A DNA stretch of 64,000 nucleotides from Coenobita brevimanus. Lineage: Eukaryota; Arthropoda; Malacostraca; Decapoda; Coenobitidae. Position numbers and translations under genes: made by a program. The notes below the pieces were generated by a model. That model searched no databases and was not told the origin of the DNA. It saw only the letters and a program-made list of their open reading frames with translations. The stretch spans positions 3,362,501 through 3,426,500 of the forward strand of contig CM064697.1 in assembly GCA_032717465.1 (NCBI GenBank), given 5' to 3'. Positions within the stretch are counted from its first letter, which is position 1, and each line of letters starts with the position of its first letter. Shown here one piece after another: positions 1 through 12,602 of this stretch.

Positions 1-58
1 CACACACTGTATACAAGTGAGCTACTTATTTTGGCATATACAGGCGTGAAGATACGCA

Positions 59-177
<119 letters not shown>

Positions 178-220
178 TTTAACAAAAAAAATATTAATTA
201 ATTAAAACTGATGCTCACGC

Positions 221-221
<1 letters not shown>

Positions 222-304
<83 letters not shown>
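222..304. repeat. (CA)n microsatellite
   Basis: Second perfect CA run, 83 bp, about 50 bp after the first. Any frame through it reads as poly-Thr-His or, on the other strand, poly-Val-Cys; these are not proteins. Confidence 0.98.
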
Positions 305-305
<1 letters not shown>

Positions 306-416
306 CAAACGCATTTACTCCAGTGCAAACACAACAAGCGTAAATCACCGAGAAACAATAAATTCACAAACCAACACTCGTTCATCCCCATCCCTATTCG
401 TACACATGAGGAAGAA

Positions 417-419
<3 letters not shown>

Positions 420-507
<88 letters not shown>
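420..507. repeat. (CA)n microsatellite
   Basis: Third CA run in the first 510 bases, 88 bp. Confidence 0.98.
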
Positions 508-508
<1 letters not shown>

Positions 509-560
509 GAGTACACAAACAATGACGAGCTGCCCCACTGGTAGCATATTTGAGAGGGTA

Positions 561-567
<7 letters not shown>

Positions 568-612
<45 letters not shown>

Positions 613-852
613 AAGGGGTTAAAAGAAAGAGAGAAAATGAGCGAAAGAAAGTGAGGAAATTGAGAAAGCACAAGCAGAGTGAGAGAGGAGAAGAGGGGAA
701 AGATTTTAAAGTGAAGGAAGGGAGTCAGAGACGAGGGAGAAAGAATATACAGGAATTTTGGAGTGAGCGAGAAATGATTGGAAGGGAAGAAGGGATGAAA
801 GGAAGTGAGAAAATAGGAGGAAATGAGGGAAAGGAAAGACGAAAAGAAAAAT

Positions 853-912
<60 letters not shown>

Positions 913-971
913 ATAAGTACCAAGTTGATAGACAGATGGGGAGCACTGCCAAAGAGGGCCACCTGGTACTT

Positions 972-1007
<36 letters not shown>

Positions 1008-1298
1008 AACTGAGAGCAAGAGATAATGAAAAAGGATGGGGGTGAGTGCTGAGTGGGAAATGGAGATGGACGAGGGAGTAAGTAAATCAGGAGAGTGGCA
1101 GAGAGGTTATGTATGTGAGGAGAGAGGCTGTGAGTGAGTGAACGAGTTAGGGAGAGAGTGGATATGAGTGAGTTATTAGAGAGGGAGAGACAGACAGAGA
1201 GAGAGAGAGAGAGAGTAGATCTGGTCATCATAGGAGCTTATATGCATCTGTAGTTCAAAACCATGACACATTCTCTCTCTCTCTCTCTCTCTCTCTCG
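568..1298. repeat. Cluster of (GA)n tracts in purine-rich DNA
   Basis: GA runs at 568-608, 856-909, 973-1004 and 1196-1215, joined by purine-rich imperfect GA/GGAA sequence, then a CT run at 1272-1298. Open frames here are repeat read-through. Confidence 0.95.
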
Positions 1299-1377
1299 TC
1301 CTGGAGTTTTGCCACCTCCGCCAATGAAATATTATCTCTTTAGGGATCAGACCACCTGGCGCCCGGCATCTTACCTG

Positions 1378-1443
1378 ACATCACATCACGTCAGACTTAA
1401 CCACATCACATCACGTCAGACTTAACCACATCACATCATCACC
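1378..1443. repeat. 25-bp direct repeat, 2.6 copies
   Basis: A 25-bp unit starting ACATCACATCACGTCAG is repeated exactly at 1378-1402 and 1403-1427, followed by a partial copy. Confidence 0.9.
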
Positions 1444-1466
1444 ATTCATACTTGATTTCCGGGGTG

Positions 1467-1519
1467 ATAGTAGTAGCAGTTGCAGTAGTAGTAGTAGTAA
1501 TAGTAGTAGTGGTAGTAGC

Positions 1520-1557
<38 letters not shown>

Positions 1558-1684
1558 CCACGGGTTCATCTGAAACGTCAACATGGTGACTGCAGGCTTA
1601 AGCTGATCCCCTCCTGCAGTACACCATCCTCATTTGGCTAGTCTCTATCACTGATGCCACATGAAGGGGGTCCCTCTCCAGCAC
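1467..1684 (-). mobile_element. SINE-1 copy with (TAC)n tail
   Basis: On the minus strand the element starts near 1684 with GTGCTGGAGAGGGA, has the family hairpin segment (GGTTCA...) near 1564, and ends in a trinucleotide tail that appears on the plus strand as (GTA)n at 1467-1557. The body is shorter than in the 42767 copy, so it carries internal deletions. Family identity rests on alignment by eye with 39621, 42767 and 48666. Confidence 0.7.
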
Positions 1685-1706
1685 TGGTTTTCAGGCGTGC
1701 CTATAC

Positions 1707-1922
1707 TATACTCTTTTTACTTTAACTTGGTCAAAAATTGCAGTCTCTTCATCTTTAAGACTGGGTTATAACAATAGACTAATACTAGAATATGTCACCA
1801 CCCATGAACAAGTGTTATGAGAAGGATGTGGAGCTTCGTACTGTCTTCTGTGGCACTGAGGTTGCGTGAAGTAGGCTACAAAAGGACGAAAATCTGTGCC
1901 AAGTTAAGGTGAAAGAACTGTA
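1707..1922 (-). mobile_element. MITE-A copy 1
   Basis: About 216 bp. The left end TATACTCTTTTTACTTTAAC pairs with a right end whose reverse complement is CTACAGTTCTTTCACCTTAA; both arms lead into AACTTGG(C/T). The middle has the family landmarks CACTAGAATATG-like and GAAGTGTTATG-like blocks. It is a non-autonomous inverted-repeat element with no coding capacity. Flanks are compatible with a TA target duplication, but the palindromic ends prevent certainty. Confidence 0.85.
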
Positions 1923-2690
1923 GGTTTAAAACCTTTACTATGATCACGTACTTTTTATTTTACTCGTACTGTCAAGAAACGATTGTATTCAACTTGAGAG
2001 AGATCTTTGGCACTGAAGGATGTTAAGTATAACCAGGATGAACTCTTTATCTTGAAACTCGTCTAGCAGCAGCAAAAATATAAATGACGTACTCTGTCTG
2101 AATGGGTGACAAAAATTAAGGGGTACAGTCCCCTGCATGAATTCCGTTCCTCCCCCAAGACTTCATTAGCCCGTTGCCTCATATCAGTTTGTGCAGTTTT
2201 GTGTAGTCACATGATCTGCATATTTAGTTAAAAAGTAATTTCAGACAAACTACTTTTAAGTAACGAAATAAATATAACTTTATTAGCTACTAACGGGAAG
2301 CAAAATGAACGAAACTTTTGCCGGCAACTGTACATAGGGAAAATAGTCATAGCTGGTCCGAAGTGAACTGCAGTAGAATATATTTGGCTGGTCAGGATGG
2401 CGAATAGCAACAATGCCAGGCCATCTCTCGTGTGGTCAGCTGTATATCATGGAGATTATTTACTTATGTATACGTATGTTTCGTGTAATTCTGAGTATAC
2501 TATTTGTTCTTGTTTGAAGTTTTGTTAACGATAACAAAATGAAGGACTCTAATTATTGCACGTTTTAGTGAAGTATTATCTAAGTTCAGACTATCAGTAT
2601 GTTTTGCATATAATATCGACATTTTGGTCCTGCCTCCATCATTTCCACCAGCAGCTCCATGTTGCACCGCACCCCGCCACCACCTTGACC
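1923..2690. other. Unique sequence, nothing recognised
   Basis: AT-rich non-repetitive DNA. The only open frames are short (about 60 codons), lack splice-site context, and match no family I know. Confidence 0.6.
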
Positions 2691-4395
2691 ACATCACCAT
2701 GACCACACTACCACCATGACCACACTACCACCATGACCACACTACCGCCATGACCACACTACCGCCATGACCACACTACCGCCATGGTCACACCACCACC
2801 ATGGTCACACTACCACCATGACCACACCACCGCCATGGTCACACCACCATGACCACACTACCGCCATGACCACACTACCACCATGACCACACCACCACCA
2901 TGACCACACTACCGCCATGACCACACTACCGCCATGACCACACTACCACCATGACCACACCACACCACCACCATGACCACACCACCACCACCATGACCAC
3001 ACCACCACCACCATGACCACACCACCACCATGACCACACTACCGCCATGACCACACTACCGCCATGACCACACCACCACCATGACCACACCACACCACCA
3101 CCATGACCACACCACCACCACCATAACCACACCACCACCACCATGACCACACCACCACCATGACCACACCACCACCACCATGACCACACCACCACCACCA
3201 TGACCACACCACCACCACCATGACCACACCACCACCATAGCCACACCACCACCATGACCACACCACCACCACCATGACCACACCACCACCATGACCACAC
3301 CACACCACCATGACCACACCACACCACCACCATGACCACACCACCACCATGACCACACCACCACCATGACCACACCACCACCATGACCACACCACACCAC
3401 CACCATGACCACACCACCACCATGACCACACCACCGCCATAACCCCACCTTCACCATGACAACACCTCCACCATGACCACACCACCACCATGACCACATC
3501 TCCGCCATGACCACACCACCACCATGACCACACCACCACCATGACCACATCTCCGCCATGACCACACCACCACCATGACCACACCACCACCGTGACCACA
3601 TCTCCGCCATGACCACACCACCACCATGACCACACCACCACCATGGCCACACCACCACCATGGCCACACCACCACCATGACCACACCACCACCATGATCA
3701 CACCACCACCATGACCACACCACCATCATGACCACACCACCATCATGACCACACCACCACCATGACCACACCACCACCATGGCCACACCACCACCATGAC
3801 CACACCACCACCATAACCACACCACCACCATGACCACACCACCACCATGATCACACCACCATCATGACCACACCACCACCATGACCACACCACCACCATG
3901 GCCACACCACCACCATGATCACACCACCACCATGGCCACACCACCACCATGATCACGCCACCACCATGATCACACCACCACTATGACAACACCACCACCA
4001 TGACCACACCACCACCATGACCACACCACCACCATGACCACACCACCACCATGGCCACACCACCACCATGACCACACCACCACCATGACCACACCACCAC
4101 CATGATCACACCACCACCATGACCACACCACCACCATAACCACACCACCACCATGACCACACTGCCACCAAAACCACACCTTCACCATGACAACACCTCC
4201 ACCATGACCACACCACCACCACGACCACATCTCCACCATGATCACACCACCACCATGACAACACGACCACCATAACCACACTACCACCATGACCATACTA
4301 CCACCATAACCACACCACCACCATGACCACACCACCATGATGACCATAACCACATCACCACCATGACCACACCACCACCATCATGACCCTGACCA
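2691..4395. repeat. 17-bp minisatellite, about 100 units
   Basis: A 1.7-kb array of the unit ACCACACCACCACCATG with variants (ACTACC, GGCCACACC, ATCTCCGCC, extra CACC or CCACACC blocks). The unit lacks stop codons in the minus-strand frames. Because 17 is not divisible by 3, each minus frame cycles through all phases and yields a 17-residue peptide repeat rich in Trp, Val, Gly and Cys. This explains open frames of up to 220 codons; they are not genes. A longer-period suborder exists: ATCTCCGCC recurs at 3500, 3550 and 3600, about every 50 bp. Confidence 0.97.
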
Positions 4396-5400
4396 CACAC
4401 CATTCAACCAACGAAAGTGCGAAGCAACTTGGTGATTACAGATTGCTAAGGCAACTGCTGATTATCTGTCCACAAAGTTTGACAAAGTGAGGGGCAGGAC
4501 CAGCTGGTGCTGTTTAACATCTAATTACTCATCATTAAGACGGCGCAATATTCCAGTTTATTTTGCTGCCACCAGACGGATTTGCTCAGCTTAATAATCC
4601 TCCCTAGCTGTGAGGGGATTACTTGAAGGTGGCATCACACCCATCCAGTTCGAAAAGTCTATCCTGAGGTGAAGGAAATCGTATGGATAAAGTGAATAAA
4701 TGAAATAAAGGGAAAAAAGACTCATTGACTTGTTCACCCCACTTACGATTCGTTAACCCCATTATAATTCATTGGTCTGCTGCTCTGGCTGTGATGAAAA
4801 TGTAGCGTCACAAGAAATGAGGTGATACAAAGCTTACGAATAGGAAGAGGTGGTGATGGGGCTTAGCCGAAAAAAGCAAAATGTAAATGTTATTGAGAAA
4901 CTATCTTTGCGGTTGTTTACAGGTTCCTTCCGCTAAATATATAGTACAGCTCTAACCAGCATAAGTTACCAGCGTCATCCTGGAGCAGTGAGTAGTATAA
5001 ACAGTAAATGTAAATAATTCAAGTGATTCTTTTTGTCGGCATCAGCTAAAGGTCATCATTACATGAGGCTTACCGCACATGTTTCGGATTAAAAACAAAA
5101 ACAAAAAAACGCCCAGGGTATGGCTTTTTGTAGTAACAGGCCACTTGACTGGGTGGTGTTGTACACGTGGGTGAACAGATTTTAGTCGGAGCGGATTACA
5201 CTGGATTACGTACGGTATACAGCTGAGTATCGCTTATATGAACTGGTTTGTGATGGATTATGTTGGATTAAAGTGGGATGACTGTCCTCTGTCTGAGATC
5301 CACTATAGCTTGTGTTGAATTGTATATGTAAGAAACTTGGTTGGGTTGGATGTGGTTGTGCTTGGGTTAGAGTGGGTTGATTTACGCTGGACTGGCTGTG
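4396..5400. other. Unique sequence with a MITE-B relic and GGATTA-rich tract
   Basis: Positions 4571-4700 carry a degraded MITE-B copy (CCAGACGGATTT, GGGGATTACTTGAAGG and GAAATCGTATGG landmarks). Positions 5180-5400 hold a degenerate TGGATTA/TTGGGTTGG minisatellite. No gene seen. Confidence 0.5.
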
Positions 5401-5579
5401 AGTCGCCAGAGCCTCGTCATTTAAGGTAAACTGATGACAGAATATAACCTAACTGTGTCTATTATCCATTTCCTCATGCCTTTCTGTTATTGATATCTTT
5501 TTTTTTTTTTCGTAAATTTCCATTATATATGAAGGATTTTGTACGATGCCACTATCTTTTTATAGTGGGGATGCAGTTC

Positions 5580-5705
5580 AGGTGCTATGAGTTTTAATCA
5601 GTCTCTCCCATCAGAGGATCTTTTTTAAACTTAGTAAAATCGTCCGATGGTAGTAAAGATAAAATAAAGGCGTCTGGTAGTATAAAAAGATAAAGCCCTG
5701 TATTT
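5580..5705. mobile_element. MITE-B fragment
   Basis: Contains AGTAAAATCGTCCGATGGTA and a second partial GGCGTCTGGTAGTA arm, the right-arm signature of MITE-B. Confidence 0.5.
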
Positions 5706-5811
5706 ACTGAATTTGCTTCGTAACTTGGAGTACATTTGTATTTTATTTTTGCTGTCTCTTTATGATTTTATTCGACTTACGAGAGACTTTTCAGACTAAA
5801 AGGGGTGAAAA

Positions 5812-6307
5812 CAGTGCTTCTCAAACGGCCATGGTGCTCAAGGGGGTCATGGCAAAATTTTTGGGGGGCTACGGCGCGGCGGGGTGTTGTAAGTTGCAAA
5901 AGTTTCACGAAATTGTAGGGAATTTGGTAGAGCTAATACATACGGTATTTCGTTGCTTTTTTTTTATTTGCTCGAAGATAATTTCAATTTTTTTTTTTTT
6001 ATCCTAATGTCATTACAGTTTAATAGTTACATGCCATGGTGATTATTTTCCTTTGTAACAAATTTGTTCGGATTCTCACGATTCCAGCTCCTTTATTAGT
6101 CATAGGTGTTAAACTGAGACGCTTATAATGATAACTGTCAATACAAGGACGTAAGAGAAAAGGTTCTCTTTCATCTTATCAGATAAAGTTTATTTTCCAT
6201 CACTGTGGGGGATTTGGGAGAAAACTATAAAGAGGCCATGGGAGTTTTAAGAATTGGTAAAGGGGGGAAATGAAAAAAAAAAATAATAATAATACTGAGA
6301 GCCACTG
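5812..6307 (+). mobile_element. hAT-like non-autonomous DNA transposon
   Basis: The left end CAGTGCTTCTCAAAC at 5812 and the right end, whose reverse complement is CAGTGGCTCTCAGT, form imperfect inverted terminal repeats of the type typical of hAT (Charlie-like) elements. Length 496 bp with no transposase frame, so it is a deletion derivative. The expected 8-bp target duplication is not intact (GGTGAAAA versus CTTTGGAT). The flanks at 5775 and 6320 resemble MITE-B sequence, suggesting insertion into an older repeat. Confidence 0.6.
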
Positions 6308-6564
6308 CTTTGGATCTATTCTTCATAAACCTCTTCACTACTAGAGTGCTATCCTGAACTAATGAATATTTCTTGGTCGTAACAGAAATACAGTATAAAT
6401 TTTGGTTCTCGTACTGAGGGGGTTAATCATGTCGACGATGGTGTTATAGTAGGCTTGTTTTCACCCGACGTAACTGGGCCCTTCCCAAGCCTGAATACCA
6501 AGTCGTGGGTGTATGCAGTTCCCTGGGCTTCGTTCAGGGGGTGGGAATGAGTCTCCCTGGTTAC

Positions 6565-6780
6565 TATAATACATCTATTTTAATGAGGCGTAAAATTGCC
6601 ACCACACCATCTTGAGTGCTGTGTTTGTGTAAGATATTGACACTAGAATATGGTACTAGTCACGAAGAAGTGCTGCGTATAGTTAGAGCCCTGGTATTGC
6701 CTTTTTCTGCCACCGAACCACGAAAAGGAAGCTGCAAAGGAATGACAAAAAAATCGCCCGGTTAAAGTGAACAGACTATA
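6565..6780 (-). mobile_element. MITE-A copy 2
   Basis: Begins ACTATAATACATC and ends GGTTAAAGTGAACAGACTAT. Internal landmarks ACACTAGAATATGGTACTAG and TCACGAAGAAGTGC match other copies closely. Confidence 0.85.
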
Positions 6781-6945
6781 ATGACACCAATCCTCAAGCC
6801 TGACTTCACTTGGCCATAAGCTGAGATAGCCTAGGTGCTGTGGCCAGGATATAGAGCCTTAGTATTGTTTTCTTTTACTACTGAACTACAAGAATTAAGC
6901 TGCAAAAGGACGAAAAAAAAAAAAAGGATCCGTCTAGTTAACCAT
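6781..6945 (-). mobile_element. MITE-A partial copy, adjacent to copy 2
   Basis: Shares TTCACTTGGCC, GAGCCTTAGTATTG and AAGCTGCAAAAGGACGAAAA with MITE-A but lacks about 50 bp in the middle. It follows the previous copy directly in the same orientation, indicating a tandem or nested insertion. Confidence 0.65.
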
Positions 6946-8295
<1,350 letters not shown>

Positions 8296-8325
8296 AAAGG
8301 TGGAAAAGTGTGATGGAGGGAAAGA

Positions 8326-8569
8326 TGAAGGTGGTGGTGGTGAAGGGAGTGAGGTGGTGATAGTGGTAGCGGTGGTGGTGATGGTGGTGGTAGATCGAGA
8401 GAGTGGTGGTGGTGGTGGTGGTGGTGGTGGTTGAGATGGAAGGGTAGAGTGGTAATGGTGGTGGTGGAGAGAGTAGTGGTGGTTGTGGTGGTAATGTTGG
8501 TAGTGGTGGCAGGGAAAATGTGTGGTCATGGTAATGGTGCGGATAGGGAGTGAGTGGTAGTTAATGACA

Positions 8570-8613
<44 letters not shown>

Positions 8614-8770
8614 GGGTAGTGGAGGGATAGAGGAGTGGTGTGTGGAGGGAGAGTGGTGGTGGTGGAGGAGGAAGAAAGCGGTGGTGGTGGTGGTGGCAGA
8701 GGTGGAGGGAGAGTGGTGGTGGTGGAGGGAGAGAGTGGTGGAGAGTGTGGTAATGGTGATAGTGGTTAAA
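8326..8770. repeat. GGT-rich imperfect trinucleotide array with (GA)n
   Basis: Imperfect GGT repeats such as GGTGGTGGTGGTGATGGTGG, interrupted by a GA run at 8571-8610. Open frames here are low-complexity Trp/Val or His/Thr/Pro peptides. Confidence 0.93.
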
Positions 8771-8804
8771 ATGGAGCCACGGCGTGTTGTGTAAGTCCAC
8801 CCTC

Positions 8805-8810
<6 letters not shown>

Positions 8811-8860
<50 letters not shown>

Positions 8861-8861
8861 T

Positions 8862-8893
<32 letters not shown>
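8811..8893. repeat. Compound microsatellite (CT)n(CA)n then (GA)n
   Basis: A CT run passes directly into a CA run (to 8858), then a GATAGAGAGAAA spacer and a GA run. Confidence 0.97.
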
Positions 8894-8896
<3 letters not shown>

Positions 8897-9010
8897 GACT
8901 ATTTACAGATCTGCCTAAACTTTTCTGTGTTGTGGCAGTGGAGGCATAAAATGATAATGTAAAGCTTAGAAGATTTGTGGGGTGAATAATGGTTTTAGAA
9001 GAGGTAAGTT

Positions 9011-9031
9011 GGATCATCATCATCATCATGG

Positions 9032-9066
<35 letters not shown>
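9011..9066. repeat. (ATC)n microsatellite
   Basis: ATC/TCA trinucleotide run interrupted by one GG near 9030. Confidence 0.97.
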
Positions 9067-9089
9067 ATCCTAGTCTTTTGTGACAATGT

Positions 9090-9680
9090 TGTGGACAGGA
9101 TACATAACCAAGCCTAGAAAGCGCCCAGAGAGCGCATACCTCCGCCATTGCCATTAAAAAGGATCCGGATCCGCGCCCAAATTTAGTAATTTCTTTCTTG
9201 GTCCATGGCCCACCTGTCCACAAAATTTCATTGAAATTCATTGAGAACTTTTGGAGATACTGTGCGGGATACTCCCTATCCGGATTCGCCCCCAAATTTA
9301 GTAATTTCTTCCTTGGCCCATGGCCCACCCTTCCACAAAATTTCTTCAAAATTCGTTCATAATCCCGGATCCGGATCCGTTGATATAGGATCCGGATCCG
9401 ACCCAAAATTTAATAAATTCTTTCTTGATTCATGGTTCACCTTTCCAAAAAATTTCATTGAATTTCATTAAGAACTTTTGGAGATACTGTGCGGGATACT
9501 CAGGATTCGGATCCGGATCTGTCCCCAAATTTAATCATTTCTTCTTTGGCCCGTTGTCCACGCTCCCACATGATTTCATCAAATATCCGTTCATAACTTT
9601 TTGAGTAATCCTGCTAACAGACAGACAAACCAACCAACCAGCACGAGGTAAAACATAACCTCCTTGGCGGAGGTAATAAA
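9090..9680 (-). mobile_element. Repeat D copy (GGATCCGGATCC family)
   Basis: The minus-strand element starts at 9680 with TTATTACCTCCGCCAAGGAGG, runs through a GGTTGGTTTGTC segment, and ends near 9100 with GGCGGAGGTATGCGCTCTCT and GGGCGCTTTCTAGG. The interior holds three related subunits (CCAAATTTAGTAATTTCTT, TTGGCCCATGGCCCACC, TTTTGGAGATACTG) separated by GGATCCGGATCC palindromes. I recognise this type from many invertebrate genomes but cannot give a validated name. The frame inside (minus, 9026-9406) is the usual spurious ORF of such repeats. Confidence 0.7.
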
Positions 9681-9710
9681 AAAAATCAAGAACAGAGAAG
9701 TTTTCAGTAC

Positions 9711-9782
9711 TCATCATCATCATCGTCATCATCATAATTACATTCATCACCATAATCATCATCATCATCACCATCATCATCT
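9711..9782. repeat. (CAT)n imperfect microsatellite
   Basis: CAT/CAC trinucleotides with single-base interruptions (CGT, AAT). Confidence 0.9.
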
Positions 9783-9975
9783 CCCAATCCCGTACGACAG
9801 TGGAATTGGGGTGGATACAGAAACGAGGCACAGAAAGCAAGAAAAGAGATGTTGTTAGAGTACACAGTGAATCATCCTCGTTATTATGATGAAAGATAAC
9901 AGGATGCGGCTTATTATTTAAGGGGAAAAACATTAAATTAAAAAAAAAATCAGGCAAACAGCGGGAGTACAGAGC

Positions 9976-10152
9976 TTTCGTTCTTCCACTTTAACGTGGC
10001 CCAGATTTTTGTCCCTTTGCTCCTTGTAATATCTCCACAGCACTTCTTCGTGACTAGTGCCATACTCTGCTGTTAATCTTTTGTTACACCTCAGCATTCA
10101 AGGTGGAGAGAGAGAGCAGTTCGAGGCAAAATTAAAGTAGAAAGACTATAGT
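9976..10152 (+). mobile_element. MITE-A copy, deleted
   Basis: Starts CTTTCGTTCTTCCACTTTAA then GTGGCCCAGATTTTTG and ends AAATTAAAGTAGAAAGACTA. About 40 bp of the middle is missing. The internal GGAGAGAT motif has become GTGGAGAGAGAGAGCAG here (see findings). Confidence 0.8.
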
Positions 10153-10225
10153 AAAACTGATTATAATTTATTGTTGAAAATAGCTGCTAAGATGCAGTTA
10201 CGTGGGACTTATGGGATGAGTTATG

Positions 10226-10252
10226 AGAGAGAGAGAGAGAGAGAGAGAGATT

Positions 10253-10289
<37 letters not shown>
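10226..10289. repeat. (GA)n and (GT)n microsatellites
   Basis: GA run 10226-10250, a TTG spacer, then GT run to 10289. Confidence 0.97.
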
Positions 10290-10290
<1 letters not shown>

Positions 10291-10958
10291 GATAAGCTTG
10301 AGTCATGTCCGTATTTCTGTGTACGTACGGCTCGCATAACATCCTCTGGCAACCTTTTCCACCAGTCTACAGTGTCATTTGAAATTACATTACTTTCCAT
10401 TTTCGTCACTTTTTATTTGATCTCCACAATATGCTCAGCTTTTTCGTCTTCCTATCTTCCAAACACCACTTTTTATACAAATTCACCTCAAACTTGCTAC
10501 AATTGTTCCATGGGCAAATAACTCCATTTTCATTTTTTATTTTGACCTTTGAAAATAATTTATGGGGTCAGATATCAAACCATACGAACACAAATTTTAG
10601 GACATCATGTTTTTGTATGTTTATTAATCATCATGGCAGTTTGGACAGAAGTATATTAGTAGAGTGTGGGTGTATAGAGATCATTCTGTGTTCTCTGGGG
10701 AATATTAATCGCCTTTTACTAGAAACTCCTGTACCCTGCGTCCCTATCACACTCCCTAGAACTGTTTCCGACTGCGATCTCTTGACTTATTTCTGTAGGT
10801 AATATGTCATCATTCTTGTAGGCTATTTTTGTTTCACTCATGTTATTCAGTTCACATGGAAAGCATTAGGCCTATCATAAATCTCTCCTTCGTATTTCAA
10901 GCCACTTTTCCTCATACTAGGCTTCTTTAGCTAGGCACTCACCTGGTCTTGAAGTTGC

Positions 10959-10959
<1 letters not shown>
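10290..10959. other. Unique sequence, no convincing gene
   Basis: AT-rich. The minus strand around 10290-10409 reads DTVDWWKRLPEDVMRA, faintly like the C-terminal tail of non-LTR retrotransposon proteins, but I cannot extend the match. Confidence 0.35.

Positions 10960-11026
<67 letters not shown>
10960..11026. repeat. (GT)n microsatellite
   Basis: Near-perfect GT run of about 67 bp. Confidence 0.97.
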
Positions 11027-11028
<2 letters not shown>

Positions 11029-11111
11029 ACCTCATAATGGCCAGTCCAGTCTGCCTTTTCTTTGGTATTAAGGAGCTTTAAGAGGTGAAATTCCCTCCTG
11101 GTTTAATGCCA

Positions 11112-11177
11112 AAACTAACTTTTATTTCTCTTTTCCAGGTAAGTGTTGTGCTGTGCAGCGTTGGAGTTAAGGTAAGA
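11112..11177 (+). promoter_or_regulatory. Candidate recursive (ratchet) splice site
   Basis: A CTAAC branch-point-like motif (11115) is followed by the pyrimidine-rich TTTATTTCTCTTTTCCAG, immediately joined to GTAAGT at 11139. This acceptor-donor juxtaposition is the defining pattern of recursive splice sites in long arthropod introns. A second donor-like AAG|GTAAGA lies 33 nt downstream (11172), as expected for an RS-exon. It is not part of any repeat family recognised here. If real, the window lies in a long plus-strand intron. It may be chance: one CAGGTAAGT is expected about every 130 kb per two strands, before the tract and branch point are counted. Confidence 0.45.
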
Positions 11178-11185
11178 AAGGAAAT

Positions 11186-11189
<4 letters not shown>

Positions 11190-11231
<42 letters not shown>
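11190..11231. repeat. (GA)n microsatellite
   Basis: GA run of about 40 bp ending in a short G run. Confidence 0.97.
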
Positions 11232-11239
<8 letters not shown>

Positions 11240-11497
11240 TCAATTTATCACCTTTTATTATGTGACCCTTCCCCACCATGGCAGCGGAAGCCTAAACACA
11301 CAAGACCCATTAAACCCTCCCGTGGCTTCCTTTCTTACGGGGTTACAGGAAGAGTGAAGTTAGAGAGGGAAAGAAAAATGCTTACTTAGAGTTTTACGTA
11401 GAGAGAGCAAAGTTTAGGCTGACCTGGTGGTAGTAGAGTTCCGTGAAGCTGGACAAGTTCGGTACGGTAGTGTTAAGTGTCGTTGTTGTTTTATTCT

Positions 11498-11502
<5 letters not shown>

Positions 11503-11586
<84 letters not shown>
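11503..11586. repeat. (GT)n microsatellite
   Basis: Perfect GT run, 84 bp. The stretch 11590-12150 after it holds no recognisable gene; the longest frame (69 codons, plus) has no supporting features. Confidence 0.97.
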
Positions 11587-11589
<3 letters not shown>

Positions 11590-12151
11590 AGGTTAGTAGC
11601 GTAAAAAGAAAGACAGTGTTAAAGGTATATTAGTGTGCGGTACTGAGCATAGTCAACAAAATGCATTCTAATTCATCCTTTTGGTTGTGTGTCTGTGCAA
11701 AACCTGTAAAACAACGATCGTTTACCCCACAATACGATGCCGTGTTATTGAAGTGTAAATTTTTTCAATATCTTGTTCTTAGTACCTGCGTACGATTTTA
11801 CCTAAACGAGAACAAGCTTATTAGACCTGGTGATTCAGACTTAGCCCTTTTTAACCTCTACTTTGCATAGAGATCGAAAAATAAGCCAGAGTAAATGTAA
11901 TTGTAGAGAAGGGCTCAGTTGGTTCTAGTAGGTACGACTGAATATCTACCATACTTCTTCCCTTAATTTTATACTGAAGAAGCATGACACACTGCACTAG
12001 TATGCTCTCCACTCCACACACTGATCATCCATACACAACCTTCCTTGAGCCTGATCTGATGGCTGAAGGGTTACCTGTCTAACTCATAGGTAGTTCGAAT
12101 GATTGGCTGGTACGGAAGTGGCGTGAAAAATATTAACTGAGTGAGTTTGTT

Positions 12152-12183
<32 letters not shown>

Positions 12184-12336
12184 GAAGAAGGGAGAGAAGA
12201 GGTGCTAAAGGTGGAGGAGAAAGTGGAGCAAGGGTCGAAAGGGAGAAGACGGAAGGAGAGAGAGAGAGAAATTGGAGATGAGAGGTAACGAGATAGAATC
12301 TGTTACCGGCACATTTCCACACAGTCTCTCTCTCTC

Positions 12337-12418
<82 letters not shown>
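12152..12418. repeat. (GA)n, (CT)n and (TA)n tracts
   Basis: GA run at 12152-12178, purine-rich linker to 12270, CT run at 12325-12339, then an uninterrupted TA run of about 77 bp (12342-12418). Confidence 0.96.
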
Positions 12419-12426
<8 letters not shown>

Positions 12427-12602
12427 CTCACACCTGCCTGCCTGTCTTTTAATTTTACTATCTATCTGTGTATCTGTCTGTATATCTATATATTTTCTTG
12501 CATTTTTCTTTCTTCTTTTCCAAATTTCTCTTTTGTCATTATATTCCTCTTCTCTTCATTCTTGTCTTCCCTTTTCCCACTCCACAAAATGGGTCTTATA
12601 CG

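Noticed and set aside
3039..3701. 220-codon Trp/Gly/Cys-rich minus frame
   Set aside because: Read-through of the 17-bp minisatellite; the same peptide repeat appears in all three minus frames.
9026..9406. 126-codon minus frame
   Set aside because: Lies in repeat D and follows its subunits; such frames recur wherever this repeat occurs.
12342..12418. (TA)n tract considered as promoter TATA region
   Set aside because: It is a simple microsatellite; no initiator or transcript start evidence nearby.
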